Source: RUG14219 sp045538535 (GTDB lineage Bacteria > Cyanobacteriota > Vampirovibrionia > Gastranaerophilales > Gastranaerophilaceae). Taken from it: a stretch of DNA of 64,000 nucleotides. Every line of letters begins with the position of its first letter. The first letter of the stretch is position 1. Where the stretch lies: assembly GCA_045538535.1 (NCBI GenBank), contig JAZSRN010000026.1, forward strand, positions 35,260 through 99,259, given 5' to 3'. Positions 8,311 to 16,729 of the stretch are shown here, piece after piece. The notes under the pieces were generated by a model. That model was not told the DNA's origin. It saw only the letters and a list, made by a program, of their open reading frames with translations, and did not search any database. The translations under genes were made by a program, and so were the position numbers.

Positions 8311-11300
8311 CTAATCTCTTAATTTTACTCCGGTTACTTTTGTAATACCTTTTTCTTTTTGTGTTACACCTATAGTTCTATTAGCAGATTCTATCATAGG
8401 TTTTCTGTGACTAACTACTATAAATTGCGTATCTTTTGATTGATTTTGAACCATTTGGGCGATACGTTCAACATTCATAGTGTCTAAACTTGCATCAACT
8501 TCATCGAAAGCATAGAACGGCGACGGCATATAACGCTGAATAGCAAAGACAAACGATAGCGCAGTAATTGCCTTTTCACCACCAGATAAACTTTCCAGAC
8601 GTTGCGCCTTTTTGTCACGTATAGATGCCTTGATTGTCATACCGCCGGCTAGAGGGTCATCCGGATTTTCCAAATCTAATTCACCTTCACCTTCAGACAA
8701 TTGATGGAACACTTCCTTAAAGTTAGCATTGATATTATTGTATGTTTTTAAGAAAGTTTCTTTCTTTAATTGTTCGTATCCTTGCATTCTTTCAAGGATT
8801 TCTTTTCGCTCTTTTGATAACGTTTCAATTTGTTCTTTCAATTCAGCTTGTCTTGCCAAAACTTCATCATAAGCTTGAATAGCACGCATATTGACATCAC
8901 CCAATTCAGCCATTTTGCGCTCTAATCGTTGAATTTTAGAGGTAATTTCCTCAATAGAAATTTCAATCGGCGTAAGCTTTGCAATATCAACACCTTTATC
9001 TTCCAAATCTTTACGTGCCTCTTCGAGTTGCGGTTCGAGCTCTTTTCGACGAGTCTTGAAAGACTCTATCTGTTCTGAAATTCTTTCAATATCAGCTGCC
9101 GTAATATGTTTTTGCGTTTCAAGATTATTCAATTCAGCTTGAATTTCATCTCTTTCTTTTAACAATTTGCCGAGCTTTTCTTCAATAAGTTCAATTTGTT
9201 CAACCAAAGCTTCCAATTTTTTATTAAGCGCCTCAATGTTTGAAGCATAACGAACCTTGTCTTCCTCAAACTTGACATTATTTTTGGCTATTTCATCCAT
9301 TTCATTAATCTTTGTTTCAATCAAGTTTTCATGGAACGCTATTTGTCTATCCAAATCCCCCACTTCGGAATTCGCATGGAGTAATTTTGATTGCAATCTT
9401 TTAATTTCAGCCTCTACTCCGGCAGTTTTTTCTTTCAAATCTTTTAAGTCTTTATCATTTATAAGCTTTTCAACTTCTTCCATATCAGCTTGAACTTGTG
9501 CCATATTGTCAAACAGTTCAACATTCAAACCTTCAATTTTGTCGAGTTTTTTATTTAATTCAACAATTTTAGGCTCACCGGAAGCAATAAATTCATTTTT
9601 TTCTTTTAAAATATTTTCACTGGCTTCATAATTTTGTGTCATATTACTTAATTCAATTTTAGATTTTGAAAATTCAGTCATCGAATCGGAGTAATTTTGA
9701 CGAACCTTCTCCAATCTTGTTTCGATATCAGACTTTTTAGCTTTTAGATTAAGGAGTTTTTGCTCCATTTCTTTCAATCTTGACTTAAAATTGTTGAGTT
9801 CTTCATCATCATTTTGACTAAAACTCAAACCGGTACGTAATTTTCCACCTCCAGTAATTGAGCCGGATTTTTCAAACAAATCACCTTGTAAGGTAACCAT
9901 ACGATATTTTCCGATAAGTTTATTTGCACATTCTCTATCCTCGACTACAAGAGTATCTCCAACCGCATAGAAAAATGCATCAATATAATCATCTTCGAAA
10001 TCAACAAGATTTATTGCAAAATCAATAACACCTTTATCTTTAGGTAGTTGTAATTTTGACGGAGCGGATTTTATTTTATTCAAAGGAATAAACGTCGCAC
10101 GTCCGGCATTTGAAGAACGCAACATTTCAATTGCCACACCCGCTACATGTTCATCATCAACTACAATGTGCGCCATTCTGCCACCAAAAGCAACTTCCAT
10201 CGCTGTAGAATACTCTTTATCAACCGTACCCAACTGCGCAAGCGGAGCATGAACCCCTCTTAGTTTTGCAGACATTATAGTATCAACTGCGCGACCAAAA
10301 TTCGCATCTTCTGCGGCATCTCTCTTAGCTTCCATTGCTGAAATTTTGCGATAAGCCATATTTATGTTATAACCCATATCATTGATTTCATTGTCCACAG
10401 TATCTTTTTCTTGCATTAAAGTCTGTTGAATAACCTTGAAATCCGCCAATTCTTTTTCCAACTGTGAAACTAAAGTTTTTTTCAAATCATAATCAGCCGA
10501 AAAGTTTTCTTTAAGCTTTGTCAATTCTTCAACCTTTGATTTTGCAGCATCAATACCGGATTGCAAAGCCTTGAGTTCACTTTCTAGCGGTAATCTTTGT
10601 TTGATTAAATCATTTTCCTTATCTTTTAAATTTTCAAGCTCTTTACGTAAATTATTACGTTTTTCGATATGTTGATCAGCGGTAGCATTTAAGCCGGTCA
10701 TGTCCTCAAGTATTTTCTTTAGCTCAGTTTCTCGCGCTTTAATATCAGAATTTATAACTTTAATTTCATCATTTTTCAAATTTATTTTAAGCTTAAAATC
10801 TTCTATTTTCTTTTTAAAACCTTCAATAGCAGTTTTTGAATTTTCAACGGATTTTAATCCATCTTGAATTTGTTTATCAGCATAATTTATCGCCAATTTT
10901 ATTCTTTCTTGCTCACCTTTTAAAGATTCTTGCTGTCTTTTTAGCTCTATACGCTGCTCATCACCTTGTTCCTTCACAGAGGCATCAATCTCATTATATT
11001 TATTTTTTATTAATAGCAAACGTTCTTCTAAATCTTTACTTTTTAACTCTTCTTCTTTTTTCTTTTTCATTGAAGCTAAAATATTTTCATGCGCAAGCTC
11101 AAGATTTCGTTTCAAATCAAAAAAGCGAACCTTATTGACTTGACTTTCTAAATCAGCCTTTTCATCACGTAATTTTTGATACTTAAGCGCAACTTCGCGT
11201 TCTTCCTTCAACTGTTCAAGTCTGTTATCGACTTCATTTAATATTACTGTTGAACGCTCAACTCGTTGTTCAACTGTATCAAGCTCATTTGTTGCTTGAT

Positions 11301-11814
11301 CTATACGCCTGTCAAAATCTGCAATACCGGCGATTTCATCAATAATTTTACGGCGATTTTTAGGGGTACAATTCGTAATCCCCATAACATCACCTTGCAT
11401 CATCACGTTGTAACTGTTTGGCGTGACATTATATTGTTCCAGAAGCGCATGGACATTCGTCAATGTCGAAACGGAATCATTAATATAATAAGTACTTGCA
11501 TATCCTTGCGAAGTTTTGCGAATACGACGCCCGATTGTCAAATCTTCACCTTCATCCATGCCAAAAGTAACTTTTACAAAAGCTTCGTTTCTCTTTGTAT
11601 AGGTTGAAATAAAATGTGATAAGTTTTCTGCTCGAAGTTCACTTGCATTAGCCAATCCCAACGCAAAAAGCACACTGTCTATAATATTACTCTTTCCGGA
11701 ACCGTTAGGCCCAGAAACTGTAGTAAACCCTTTTAACAAAGGAATTTCCGATTTATTGGCAAATGATTTAAAATTATCTATTTCAAGCTGTTTTATATAC
11801 ATATTCCTACCCAT
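8311..11814 (-). CDS. smc: Chromosome partition protein Smc (condensin ATPase)
   Basis: 1167 residues, normal for bacterial Smc. It has a Walker A GPNGSGKSN at 35-43, long coiled coils (about 170-500 and 680-1000), a hinge at about 510-680 rich in glycine and hydrophobics, the ABC signature LSGGEKAITALSF and a Walker B YAFDEVDASLD near the C-terminus. Two starts are possible: the ATG at 11814, or the ATG at 11802 (MYIKQLEIDNFKSF), which has GGTAGGA just before it and better matches the family N-terminus. It heads the smc-scpA-scpB-metzincin operon, driven by a promoter with a consensus -35 at 11853-11858. Confidence 0.97.
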   Translation of the reverse strand: MGRNMYIKQLEIDNFKSFANKSEIPLLKGFTTVSGPNGSGKSNIIDSVLFALGLANASELRAENLSHFISTYTKRNEAFVKVTFGMDEGEDLTIGRRIRKTSQGYASTYYINDSVSTLTNVHALLEQYNVTPNSYNVMMQGDVMGITNCTPKNRRKIIDEIAGIADFDRRIDQATNELDTVEQRVERSTVILNEVDNRLEQLKEEREVALKYQKLRDEKADLESQVNKVRFFDLKRNLELAHENILASMKKKKEEELKSKDLEERLLLIKNKYNEIDASVKEQGDEQRIELKRQQESLKGEQERIKLAINYADKQIQDGLKSVENSKTAIEGFKKKIEDFKLKINLKNDEIKVINSDIKARETELKKILEDMTGLNATADQHIEKRNNLRKELENLKDKENDLIKQRLPLESELKALQSGIDAAKSKVEELTKLKENFSADYDLKKTLVSQLEKELADFKVIQQTLMQEKDTVDNEINDMGYNINMAYRKISAMEAKRDAAEDANFGRAVDTIMSAKLRGVHAPLAQLGTVDKEYSTAMEVAFGGRMAHIVVDDEHVAGVAIEMLRSSNAGRATFIPLNKIKSAPSKLQLPKDKGVIDFAINLVDFEDDYIDAFFYAVGDTLVVEDRECANKLIGKYRMVTLQGDLFEKSGSITGGGKLRTGLSFSQNDDEELNNFKSRLKEMEQKLLNLKAKKSDIETRLEKVRQNYSDSMTEFSKSKIELSNMTQNYEASENILKEKNEFIASGEPKIVELNKKLDKIEGLNVELFDNMAQVQADMEEVEKLINDKDLKDLKEKTAGVEAEIKRLQSKLLHANSEVGDLDRQIAFHENLIETKINEMDEIAKNNVKFEEDKVRYASNIEALNKKLEALVEQIELIEEKLGKLLKERDEIQAELNNLETQKHITAADIERISEQIESFKTRRKELEPQLEEARKDLEDKGVDIAKLTPIEISIEEITSKIQRLERKMAELGDVNMRAIQAYDEVLARQAELKEQIETLSKERKEILERMQGYEQLKKETFLKTYNNINANFKEVFHQLSEGEGELDLENPDDPLAGGMTIKASIRDKKAQRLESLSGGEKAITALSFVFAIQRYMPSPFYAFDEVDASLDTMNVERIAQMVQNQSKDTQFIVVSHRKPMIESANRTIGVTQKEKGITKVTGVKLRD

Positions 11815-11829
11815 AATAGTCTTATATTA

Positions 11830-11858
11830 ATTAGACAACAAGAATTCCGGCATGTCAA
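11830..11858 (-). promoter_or_regulatory. Promoter of the smc-scpAB operon
   Basis: On the minus strand a consensus TTGACA (11853-11858), a 17-nt spacer and TCTAAT (11830-11835). This is a strong sigma-70/SigA-type pair. The start site would lie about 8 nt before the ATG at 11814 and about 20 nt before the ATG at 11802. Confidence 0.65.
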
Positions 11859-11912
11859 AACATTAAACATATTTTAACAAAAGTTTGAAAAAAGAACCTA
11901 AAACTTCCAAAG

Positions 11913-12716
11913 TTACATTTTATCAATTACATTCAATATCAATGACTTAAACTTCGCTTTTGCTTTATTAGTAACGTCAATGACTTCTTCGTGTGAAAGT
12001 TTTTCCGCATTTCCAACTCCACTTGCTGCATTAGAAATACAACTAATTCCGAGAACTTTAATACCGCAGTAATTAGCTACAATAGCCTCCGGAACCGTAG
12101 ACATTCCTACAGCATCTGCGCCCATTATTCTCATCATCTTAATTTCAGCCGGAGTCTCATAACTAGGGCCTGAATTTGCCAAATACACACCTTTTTGCAC
12201 CTCAATACCCAAAGCACAAGCACATTTTTCAGCTAACTCTATCAATTTGCGATTATACACTTCGCTCATATCCGGAAAACGCTCACCGTAGGCATCATCA
12301 TTAGGCCCAATCAAAGGATTTGCGCCCATAAGATTGATATGATCCGTAATCAACATCAAATCCGATGGTCTAAAACTTTCATTTACTGCACCGGCCGCAT
12401 TTGTCAAAATAAGCGTTTCGACACCCAAATTTTTCATAACCTTAATAGGATATGTTATTTCTTGCATCGTATGACCTTCATAAAAATGATTACGTCCTTG
12501 CATCAATACAACATTTTTACCGGCAATTTCAGCAAAAACCAAACGCCCTTTATGACCTTGTACGGTTGATTTTACAAAATTCGGGATTTCTGAATACGGA
12601 ATGGCTACATCACAATATTCATCCGCTAATTCACCCAACCCAGAACCTAATACAATGCCGATTTTGGGCCTAATATCACCTATTTTAGATTTTATAAAAT
12701 CAATAGTATTTTGCAT
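11913..12716 (-). CDS. Purine-nucleoside phosphorylase (PNP class I, trimeric type)
   Basis: 267 residues. Motifs of the PNP/MTAP family include VLGSGLGELAD near the N-terminus (phosphate loop), TVQGHKGRL, GRNHFYEGH, ILTNAAGAVN, NSGPSYETPAEIKMM and VGMSTVPEAIVA. The enzyme cleaves inosine or guanosine with phosphate to the free base and ribose-1-phosphate, for purine salvage in the cytoplasm. The ATG at 12716 lies 18 nt after the terminator hairpin that ends the upstream rpoZ transcript, so expression must come from its own promoter or from read-through. The Shine-Dalgarno is weak. Confidence 0.93.
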   Translation of the reverse strand: MQNTIDFIKSKIGDIRPKIGIVLGSGLGELADEYCDVAIPYSEIPNFVKSTVQGHKGRLVFAEIAGKNVVLMQGRNHFYEGHTMQEITYPIKVMKNLGVETLILTNAAGAVNESFRPSDLMLITDHINLMGANPLIGPNDDAYGERFPDMSEVYNRKLIELAEKCACALGIEVQKGVYLANSGPSYETPAEIKMMRIMGADAVGMSTVPEAIVANYCGIKVLGISCISNAASGVGNAEKLSHEEVIDVTNKAKAKFKSLILNVIDKM

Positions 12717-12733
12717 TTAACCGTCTTTCTTGT

Positions 12734-12768
12734 AAAAAAATAGAACGGATATGTATCTGTTCTATTTT
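12734..12768 (-). terminator. Rho-independent terminator after rpoZ
   Basis: AAAATAGAAC at 12737-12746 pairs with GTTCTATTTT at 12759-12768, with further inner pairing (GGAT with ATCT, one wobble) around an ATGT loop. Read on the minus strand the stem is followed by a run of seven T (12734-12740). It lies between rpoZ and the PNP gene, both on the minus strand. Confidence 0.75.
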
Positions 12769-12793
12769 CTAAAATTCAATAATCTGAACTGAA

Positions 12794-13033
12794 TTAACCT
12801 ACTAATCTGTTATCATCAGCTTCAGAAGCTTTTACCATAATTGCGTGTTCAACCGGATTTTCTTTTTTGTACGAACTATCAAAACTTTCTTCGAAATTAA
12901 ATTCTTCACGAGCTTTTTTAGCTTGAGTTTCATCAACCAATTTTTTTGCCAATTCAGCAATTTCATAAACCAATTGATATCTATTCTCTGTACTTTCGTT
13001 TAAATCCCATGCAACTTTAATTATTTGATCCAT
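12794..13033 (-). CDS. rpoZ: DNA-directed RNA polymerase omega subunit
   Basis: 79 residues. ENRYQLVYEIAELAKKLVD matches the omega core helix (NRF/YxLVxxAxxRA type), and ENPVEHAIMVKASEADDNRLVG matches the C-terminal element, closest in pattern to the cyanobacterial omega ending xKPVIRAIxEMS. Omega helps fold beta-prime and assemble RNA polymerase. The start has GAGGA at 6 nt spacing. It is monocistronic, with a promoter at 13063-13091 and a terminator at 12734-12768. The assignment is by pattern and length; the middle (residues 35-60) is divergent. Confidence 0.72.
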   Translation of the reverse strand: MDQIIKVAWDLNESTENRYQLVYEIAELAKKLVDETQAKKAREEFNFEESFDSSYKKENPVEHAIMVKASEADDNRLVG

Positions 13034-13062
13034 TACTAATCCTCATTTCTTAATATAGTTTC

Positions 13063-13091
13063 ATAATATAATGGAAAAAAAAATTTAGCAA
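13063..13091 (-). promoter_or_regulatory. Promoter of rpoZ
   Basis: On the minus strand TTGCTA (13086-13091), a 17-nt spacer and TATTAT (13063-13068), leaving about 29 nt to the ATG at 13033. The spacer is a run of T. Its -35 abuts that of the divergent MCE-gene promoter. Confidence 0.55.
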
Positions 13092-13121
13092 GTGGCAAAA
13101 AAAATCTATTCCATGTATAAT
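13092..13121 (+). promoter_or_regulatory. Promoter of MCE gene, probably leaderless
   Basis: GTGGCA (13092-13097, four of six consensus positions), an 18-nt spacer and a perfect TATAAT (13116-13121), followed by exactly 6 nt and then the ATG at 13128. There is no Shine-Dalgarno. The same GTG could be read as an upstream start, but that would place the TATAAT inside the coding region. Confidence 0.55.
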
Positions 13122-13127
13122 AAAACC

Positions 13128-13778
13128 ATGGTCAAGAGAGAGAGTTTAAGAATATTCATTTGGATAGAACTTGCAATTTGGATTTTAATTGTTCTGATTG
13201 CTATTTTTGCAATTCGCCATCACAGAATTAAAAATATGAAAGCGAAAACGAGTTATCAAATATTTCTGCCGGATGTGGACGGATTAATTGTGGGGTCTCC
13301 AGTCAAATATATGGGAGTCGACATTGGTTTTATTGACAAAATCAAAATTATTGACAACGATGTTTACGTAAAATTTATAATTGATGAACCACAAGTCAAA
13401 CTTCCACAAGGAGTAATTGCAACCGTAGAATTTTATGGTCTTGGGGGCTCAAAATCCCTTGAGCTTTACCCACCAACCCAAGATTCCATTGCCTCAAGAA
13501 AGGTCATTGCAGTACAAAAACCAAAACGTCTCGGAGATGCTCTTGTACTTTTGAATTTTATGTTTGAGAAAATTGATTCAATAATTGAGCGAACCTCGTT
13601 TTTCGCGACAGAAACCGAAAGTATACATCCCTCTGCCGAAAATGCAATACATGTAAATGACATGCAACAAAATGTTGACAAATTAGACGGTTGGCTATCA
13701 GAAATAAAAATAAAACCAACTATTAAAGATGATACTTCTCAAGAAACTAATAAGGAGACCGCAAATGAACACGAATAA
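13128..13778 (+). CDS. MCE/MlaD-family substrate-binding protein
   Basis: 216 residues from the ATG at 13128. A transmembrane anchor at about 9-29 is followed by one MCE domain at about 40-115 (YQIFLPDVDGLIVGSPVKYMG, then VEFYGLGGSKSLELYPP). The C-terminal 90 residues are low complexity or helical. MlaD-like proteins form hexameric rings that pass lipids between inner and outer membrane, so the gene supports a Gram-negative envelope. No mlaE or mlaF is adjacent; in plants and cyanobacteria a similar protein (TGD2-like) works with unlinked partners. A GTG at 13092 could extend it by 12 residues. It overlaps upp by 14 nt. Confidence 0.82.
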   Translation: MVKRESLRIFIWIELAIWILIVLIAIFAIRHHRIKNMKAKTSYQIFLPDVDGLIVGSPVKYMGVDIGFIDKIKIIDNDVYVKFIIDEPQVKLPQGVIATVEFYGLGGSKSLELYPPTQDSIASRKVIAVQKPKRLGDALVLLNFMFEKIDSIIERTSFFATETESIHPSAENAIHVNDMQQNVDKLDGWLSEIKIKPTIKDDTSQETNKETANEHE

Positions 13779-14415
13779 TGTACGCGTAATATCAAATCCA
13801 GTAGTATTGCAAAATCTTTGTGTTATGAGAGATAAAAATACCGACACACAAAATGTTCGCATAGCAACGCGTAAAATAACAAGATGTTTATTGTATGAAG
13901 CCTCACAAAATTTACCATTAGTCGAAAAAGATGTTACGACACCGCTGACAACCTTCAGCGCAAAAACTATAGATCCTGACATAAACCTTATCATTTCGCC
14001 AATATTGAGAGCAGGACTAATTTTTACTGATGAAGCGATTGACATACTACCTCAAGCGTGCATTAGACATATCGGAATGTATCGTGATGAAAAAACTCTT
14101 AAACCGGTTTGGTATTACAACAAAGTTCCTATGGATGCTCCAGACCCTAGTAATTTTTACATTTACATAACCGATCCAATGTTAGCTACCGGCAACTCTC
14201 TTCTAGCTGCAATAGAACTCTACGCTAACAAAGGAATTCCAATTAAAAACATAAAATGCATCTGTATAATTGCGGCCCCTGAAGGAATTAAAAATATTCA
14301 AAAACATTACCCTGATATCGAAATCATAACCGCAGCAATTGATGAAAAATTAAACGAAAAAGGTTATATTGTTCCGGGCATGGGCGACGCTGGAGATAGA
14401 ATATTTAATACTTAA
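13765..14415 (+). CDS. upp: Uracil phosphoribosyltransferase
   Basis: 216 residues from the ATG at 13765, which has AAGGAG at 7 nt spacing; a longer frame from 13729 lacks this signal. Motifs include SPILRAGLIF, the PRPP-binding loop YITDPMLATGNS and the uracil-binding YIVPGMGDAGDR near the C-terminus. It makes UMP from uracil and PRPP (pyrimidine salvage). The start overlaps the end of the MCE gene by 14 nt, so the two are cotranscribed. Confidence 0.95.
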   Translation: MNTNNVRVISNPVVLQNLCVMRDKNTDTQNVRIATRKITRCLLYEASQNLPLVEKDVTTPLTTFSAKTIDPDINLIISPILRAGLIFTDEAIDILPQACIRHIGMYRDEKTLKPVWYYNKVPMDAPDPSNFYIYITDPMLATGNSLLAAIELYANKGIPIKNIKCICIIAAPEGIKNIQKHYPDIEIITAAIDEKLNEKGYIVPGMGDAGDRIFNT

Positions 14416-14430
14416 CAAGAAACAATTATT

Positions 14431-15177
14431 ATGAAAAAAGAACTTAAAGAAATAAAAAAAATGATTGCAGAAGGCAATACCGATATTGATTTATATATTA
14501 CTGCCGGTTGGTTAAGTCAACAATTTGAAAAATTTAAAGAAGCCGAAGAATACTATCTTCAAGCTTTACGACTAGAACCTGAAAATGAAACCGCACTACA
14601 TAGATATTGTGAAGTATTATCTAAACAACCAGACAAATTAGGCTTAGCCGAAAATGTTGTCATAGAACTTTTACACAAAAATTTTGAATACGGTTGCTAT
14701 CACGGGCTATATGCAGACATATTAAGTGAAACCGGTAGGATTAATGACGCAGCAAACGAATATCGCATTGCAATAGAACTCTCACCCGAAGAAGATGTTT
14801 ATATCAACAATTATGGTGTTCTTTTGTTGAATAACGGATATGAGCAAGAATCAAAACAGTATTTTGTAAGAGCAATAGAGCTTGACCCAAAATATAAGAT
14901 TTATCGAGAAAATCTAGCATTAGCAATAAAAAGTACAAATAAATTTTATTCGTTTGTATGGAAGTGTCAAAAATTTATTACAAAATATAACCTTGGGGGT
15001 TGGTTATGTTTGTTTGTAATTTTATTTCCAAAAATCGCTAAATTTATAGTAAAAACACAACCACAATTGATACCAATAATTGTTCCCTTAATTTTTATCT
15101 TCGTAGGATTTGCACTATACCTTTGGATATCAGACGGGATATTAGGCATTTTAATTAAACTAAAATGGATTAAGTAA
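14431..15177 (+). CDS. TPR-repeat protein with C-terminal membrane segments
   Basis: 248 residues. At least three tetratricopeptide units lie at about 18-165 (for example KEAEEYYLQALRLEPENETAL and ESKQYFVRAIELDPKYKIY). Two hydrophobic segments follow at about 187-207 and 212-240, so the TPR domain would be cytoplasmic and tail-anchored. It follows upp by 15 nt and is probably in the same transcript. Its stop is only 3 nt from that of the convergent hydG. The partner is unknown. Confidence 0.8.
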   Translation: MKKELKEIKKMIAEGNTDIDLYITAGWLSQQFEKFKEAEEYYLQALRLEPENETALHRYCEVLSKQPDKLGLAENVVIELLHKNFEYGCYHGLYADILSETGRINDAANEYRIAIELSPEEDVYINNYGVLLLNNGYEQESKQYFVRAIELDPKYKIYRENLALAIKSTNKFYSFVWKCQKFITKYNLGGWLCLFVILFPKIAKFIVKTQPQLIPIIVPLIFIFVGFALYLWISDGILGILIKLKWIK

Positions 15178-15180
15178 TCC

Positions 15181-16608
15181 TCAAAAACAATAATCTCTGC
15201 CGCCTTGTCCGATTTTTTCAAGGTTCTCAGCTGTTTGTTTCTTTATCACAGAACCCTCTTCAAGATTATTCATTTCTTGCGTAATCAGTCTTTCTCCAAC
15301 CGCTTTAGTTTCAGGCGATGCGTAGTCCTCTAGATATTCTTTTAAGGTCATTAGAGCATTTGGATGGCAAAAATTATGGATTTGTTTAGCTTTGCATAAT
15401 TCCATAAATCTATCACCGGTTCGACCGTTTCTGTAACAAGAAGTGCAAAAACTCGGTACATACCCTAACTCCATTAGCCATTTCAAAACTTCATCAAGGG
15501 TTCTTTTATCCGACACCTCAAACTGCGCAGATTCTTCGTTCTCATCTTCGTTTTCGGGATGCGCGTATCCACCTACACTTGTCTTTGAACCGCCACTTAT
15601 TTGAGAAACACCTAAGTGTAAAAGTCTTTCGCGCACTTTATCACTTTCTCGTGTTGAAATAATCATGCCGGTATACGGCACCGCAATTCGAATACACGCA
15701 ACGATTTTGGCAAATATATCATCATCAATACCATTATCAAAAGCTGAAGGGTCAATTCCATCCGCTTTTTTAATTCTTGGCACCGAAATCGTATGTGGTC
15801 CTACTCCATAAACGGCTTCTAAATGTTCTGCATGCATCAATAAAGCCGTAAATTCGTATCTATAAAGTTCCAAACCAAATAATACACCTAAGCCAACATC
15901 GTCAATTCCGGCTTGCATTGCTCTATCCATAGCTTCAGTATGATAGGCATAATTATGTTTTGGCCCCGTCGGATGGAGTTTTTCATAACTTTCTTTATTA
16001 TAAGTTTCTTGAAATAGAATATACGTACCAATACCGGCATCTTTCAATTTACGATAATTCTCAACTGTTGTGGCCGCAATATTGACATTCGCGCGACGAA
16101 TAGCACCATTTTTATGTTTGACTGAATAAATCGTCTTTAATGAATCTAAAACATACTCAATAGGATTATTCATAGGATCTTCACCGGTCTCGATTGCCAG
16201 ACGTTTGTGCCCCATATCTTGAAGCGCAATAACTTCTTCTTTAATCTGCTCTTGAGTCATTTTGAGACGAGGAATTGTCTTGTTCTGTACGTGATAAGGA
16301 CAATAAACGCAACCATTTACACAATAATTAGAAAGATATAACGGAGCAAAAAGTACAATCCTATTACCATAAAATTTTTGTTTTATTTCATTTGCCAAAT
16401 TAAAGATTTCTTCGTTCTTTTCCGGAATATCGCAATCTAACAATATCATCGCTTCCCTATGTGAAAGCCCTTTCATCTTGCGCGCCTTATCTAGGATGCT
16501 ATTTATAAGATTTAGGTTGTTTTTATTGTTATTTGCAAAATCTAATGTTTGTAATATTTCTTCCTGAGATATAAACTCTTCGGCTTTTGTTGATTTTGGA
16601 TTATACAT
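15181..16608 (-). CDS. hydG: [FeFe]-hydrogenase H-cluster maturase HydG (radical SAM tyrosine lyase)
   Basis: 475 residues, full length. The radical SAM motif is C96-x3-C100-x2-C103 (CVNGCVYC). The C-terminal auxiliary cluster motif C388-x2-C391-x22-C414 matches the HydG signature exactly and separates it from ThiH, which lacks it. HydG splits tyrosine to supply CO and cyanide for the 2Fe subcluster of [FeFe] hydrogenases. The start has GAGGG at 8 nt spacing. hydE, hydF and the hydrogenase are not in the window, so they must be elsewhere in the genome if the gene is functional. Confidence 0.95.
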   Translation of the reverse strand: MYNPKSTKAEEFISQEEILQTLDFANNNKNNLNLINSILDKARKMKGLSHREAMILLDCDIPEKNEEIFNLANEIKQKFYGNRIVLFAPLYLSNYCVNGCVYCPYHVQNKTIPRLKMTQEQIKEEVIALQDMGHKRLAIETGEDPMNNPIEYVLDSLKTIYSVKHKNGAIRRANVNIAATTVENYRKLKDAGIGTYILFQETYNKESYEKLHPTGPKHNYAYHTEAMDRAMQAGIDDVGLGVLFGLELYRYEFTALLMHAEHLEAVYGVGPHTISVPRIKKADGIDPSAFDNGIDDDIFAKIVACIRIAVPYTGMIISTRESDKVRERLLHLGVSQISGGSKTSVGGYAHPENEDENEESAQFEVSDKRTLDEVLKWLMELGYVPSFCTSCYRNGRTGDRFMELCKAKQIHNFCHPNALMTLKEYLEDYASPETKAVGERLITQEMNNLEEGSVIKKQTAENLEKIGQGGRDYCF

Positions 16609-16679
16609 TTTCTTTTCCCTCTCACTAATTCAATCCTAATACTTAAACAATTCAAATGCAAGAACTCTACCGGATACTT

Positions 16680-16708
16680 TTGACAAAAACCAGACACTAC
16701 TGTATTAT
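16680..16708 (+). promoter_or_regulatory. Strong promoter of GT41 gene
   Basis: Consensus TTGACA (16680-16685), a 17-nt spacer and TATTAT (16703-16708). The start site would lie about 15 nt before the ATG at 16730, leaving room for the GAGAGG Shine-Dalgarno at 16719-16724. Confidence 0.65.
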
Positions 16709-16729
16709 AAAGAGAGAAGAGAGGTTTAT

